From a virus, in the IMG/VR virus record IMGVR_UViG_3300032675_000152, positions 1 to 21,643 of that record: 21,643 nt of DNA. One strand, written 5' to 3'. The translations under genes and the position numbers were made by a program. How positions within the stretch are numbered: the stretch's first letter is position 1; each line of letters starts with the position of its first letter. Under the pieces are notes generated by a model. The model was not told the origin of the DNA and made no database searches. It saw only the letters and a program-made list of their open reading frames with translations. This document shows, piece by piece, positions 21,609 through 21,643 of this stretch.

Positions 21609-21637
21609 ATTGTACTATTTTGAGTATTTTTGGTCAA
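21609..21637 (-). promoter_or_regulatory. Early sigma70-type promoter of the tandem paralogues
   Basis: TTGACC, 17 bases, TACAAT on the minus strand. The -35 hexamer is identical to those at 19674 and 21013. The predicted start is near 21602, almost at the ATG. Confidence 0.75.
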
Positions 21638-21643
21638 CAAAAA

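Noticed and set aside
1-21643. tRNA genes, CRISPR arrays, integrase or insertion sequences
   Set aside because: I saw no cloverleaf-like segment, no regularly spaced repeats and no recombinase or transposase motifs on either strand.

Overview
The window is most likely a piece of a T4-like (straboviral or cyanomyovirus-type) tailed-phage genome, probably from an aquatic metagenome with a Gram-negative host. The evidence is a recognisable T4-type replication and recombination set: a gp41-like DnaB helicase, a gp61-like TOPRIM primase and a UvsW helicase. Three exact TATAAATA boxes match the T4 late promoter, and genes are packed with ATGA or TAATG overlaps. I see no integrase, tRNA, rRNA or CRISPR array.

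Layout, following minus-strand transcription from right to left. (1) 21643-17580 is an early region of small genes. At least five share a sigma70-type promoter with a 17-nt spacer and a conserved leader. Products are two tandem paralogous small proteins, a gamma-glutamylcyclotransferase-like protein, several unknown small proteins, an AAA ATPase, a 33-residue membrane peptide, a single-pass membrane protein and a lipoprotein, closed by a double hairpin terminator. (2) 17548-10194 is one compact minus-strand run of 11 genes: an unknown conserved gene, UvsW, an SGNH-like protein, a PIG-L-type deacetylase, unknown conserved genes, a possible clamp-loader small subunit, a second SGNH-like protein, a zinc-finger protein and a small protein carrying condensed bacterial Pol III alpha (DnaE) motifs. 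(3) 10153-9058 holds a plus-strand GIY-YIG homing endonuclease and a small conserved gene, with divergent late promoters between them and a minus-strand probable virion protein. (4) 8598-5034 has a promoter overlapped by a palindrome, then primase, helicase and a radical SAM gene coupled to the helicase. A second, homologous radical SAM gene converges on it from the plus strand. (5) 3981-1 is a late operon: a small protein, a Pro/Ala-rich protein, two Pol-beta-type nucleotidyltransferases (one fused to a GNAT-like domain) and a KxDG ligase-like nucleotidyltransferase cut by the window edge.

The most interesting reading concerns region 5. The operon has a late promoter, and four of its products begin with short N-termini ending in [L/I]-x-E, the T4 prohead-protease cleavage and capsid-targeting pattern. 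They may be packaged in the head and injected, forming a set of nucleotidyl-transferring effectors analogous in delivery to T4 Alt and the internal proteins. This is inference. Other points of interest are the mini-DnaE protein, the pair of twitch-type radical SAM enzymes and the short genes at 12648-12818 and 18472-18573.
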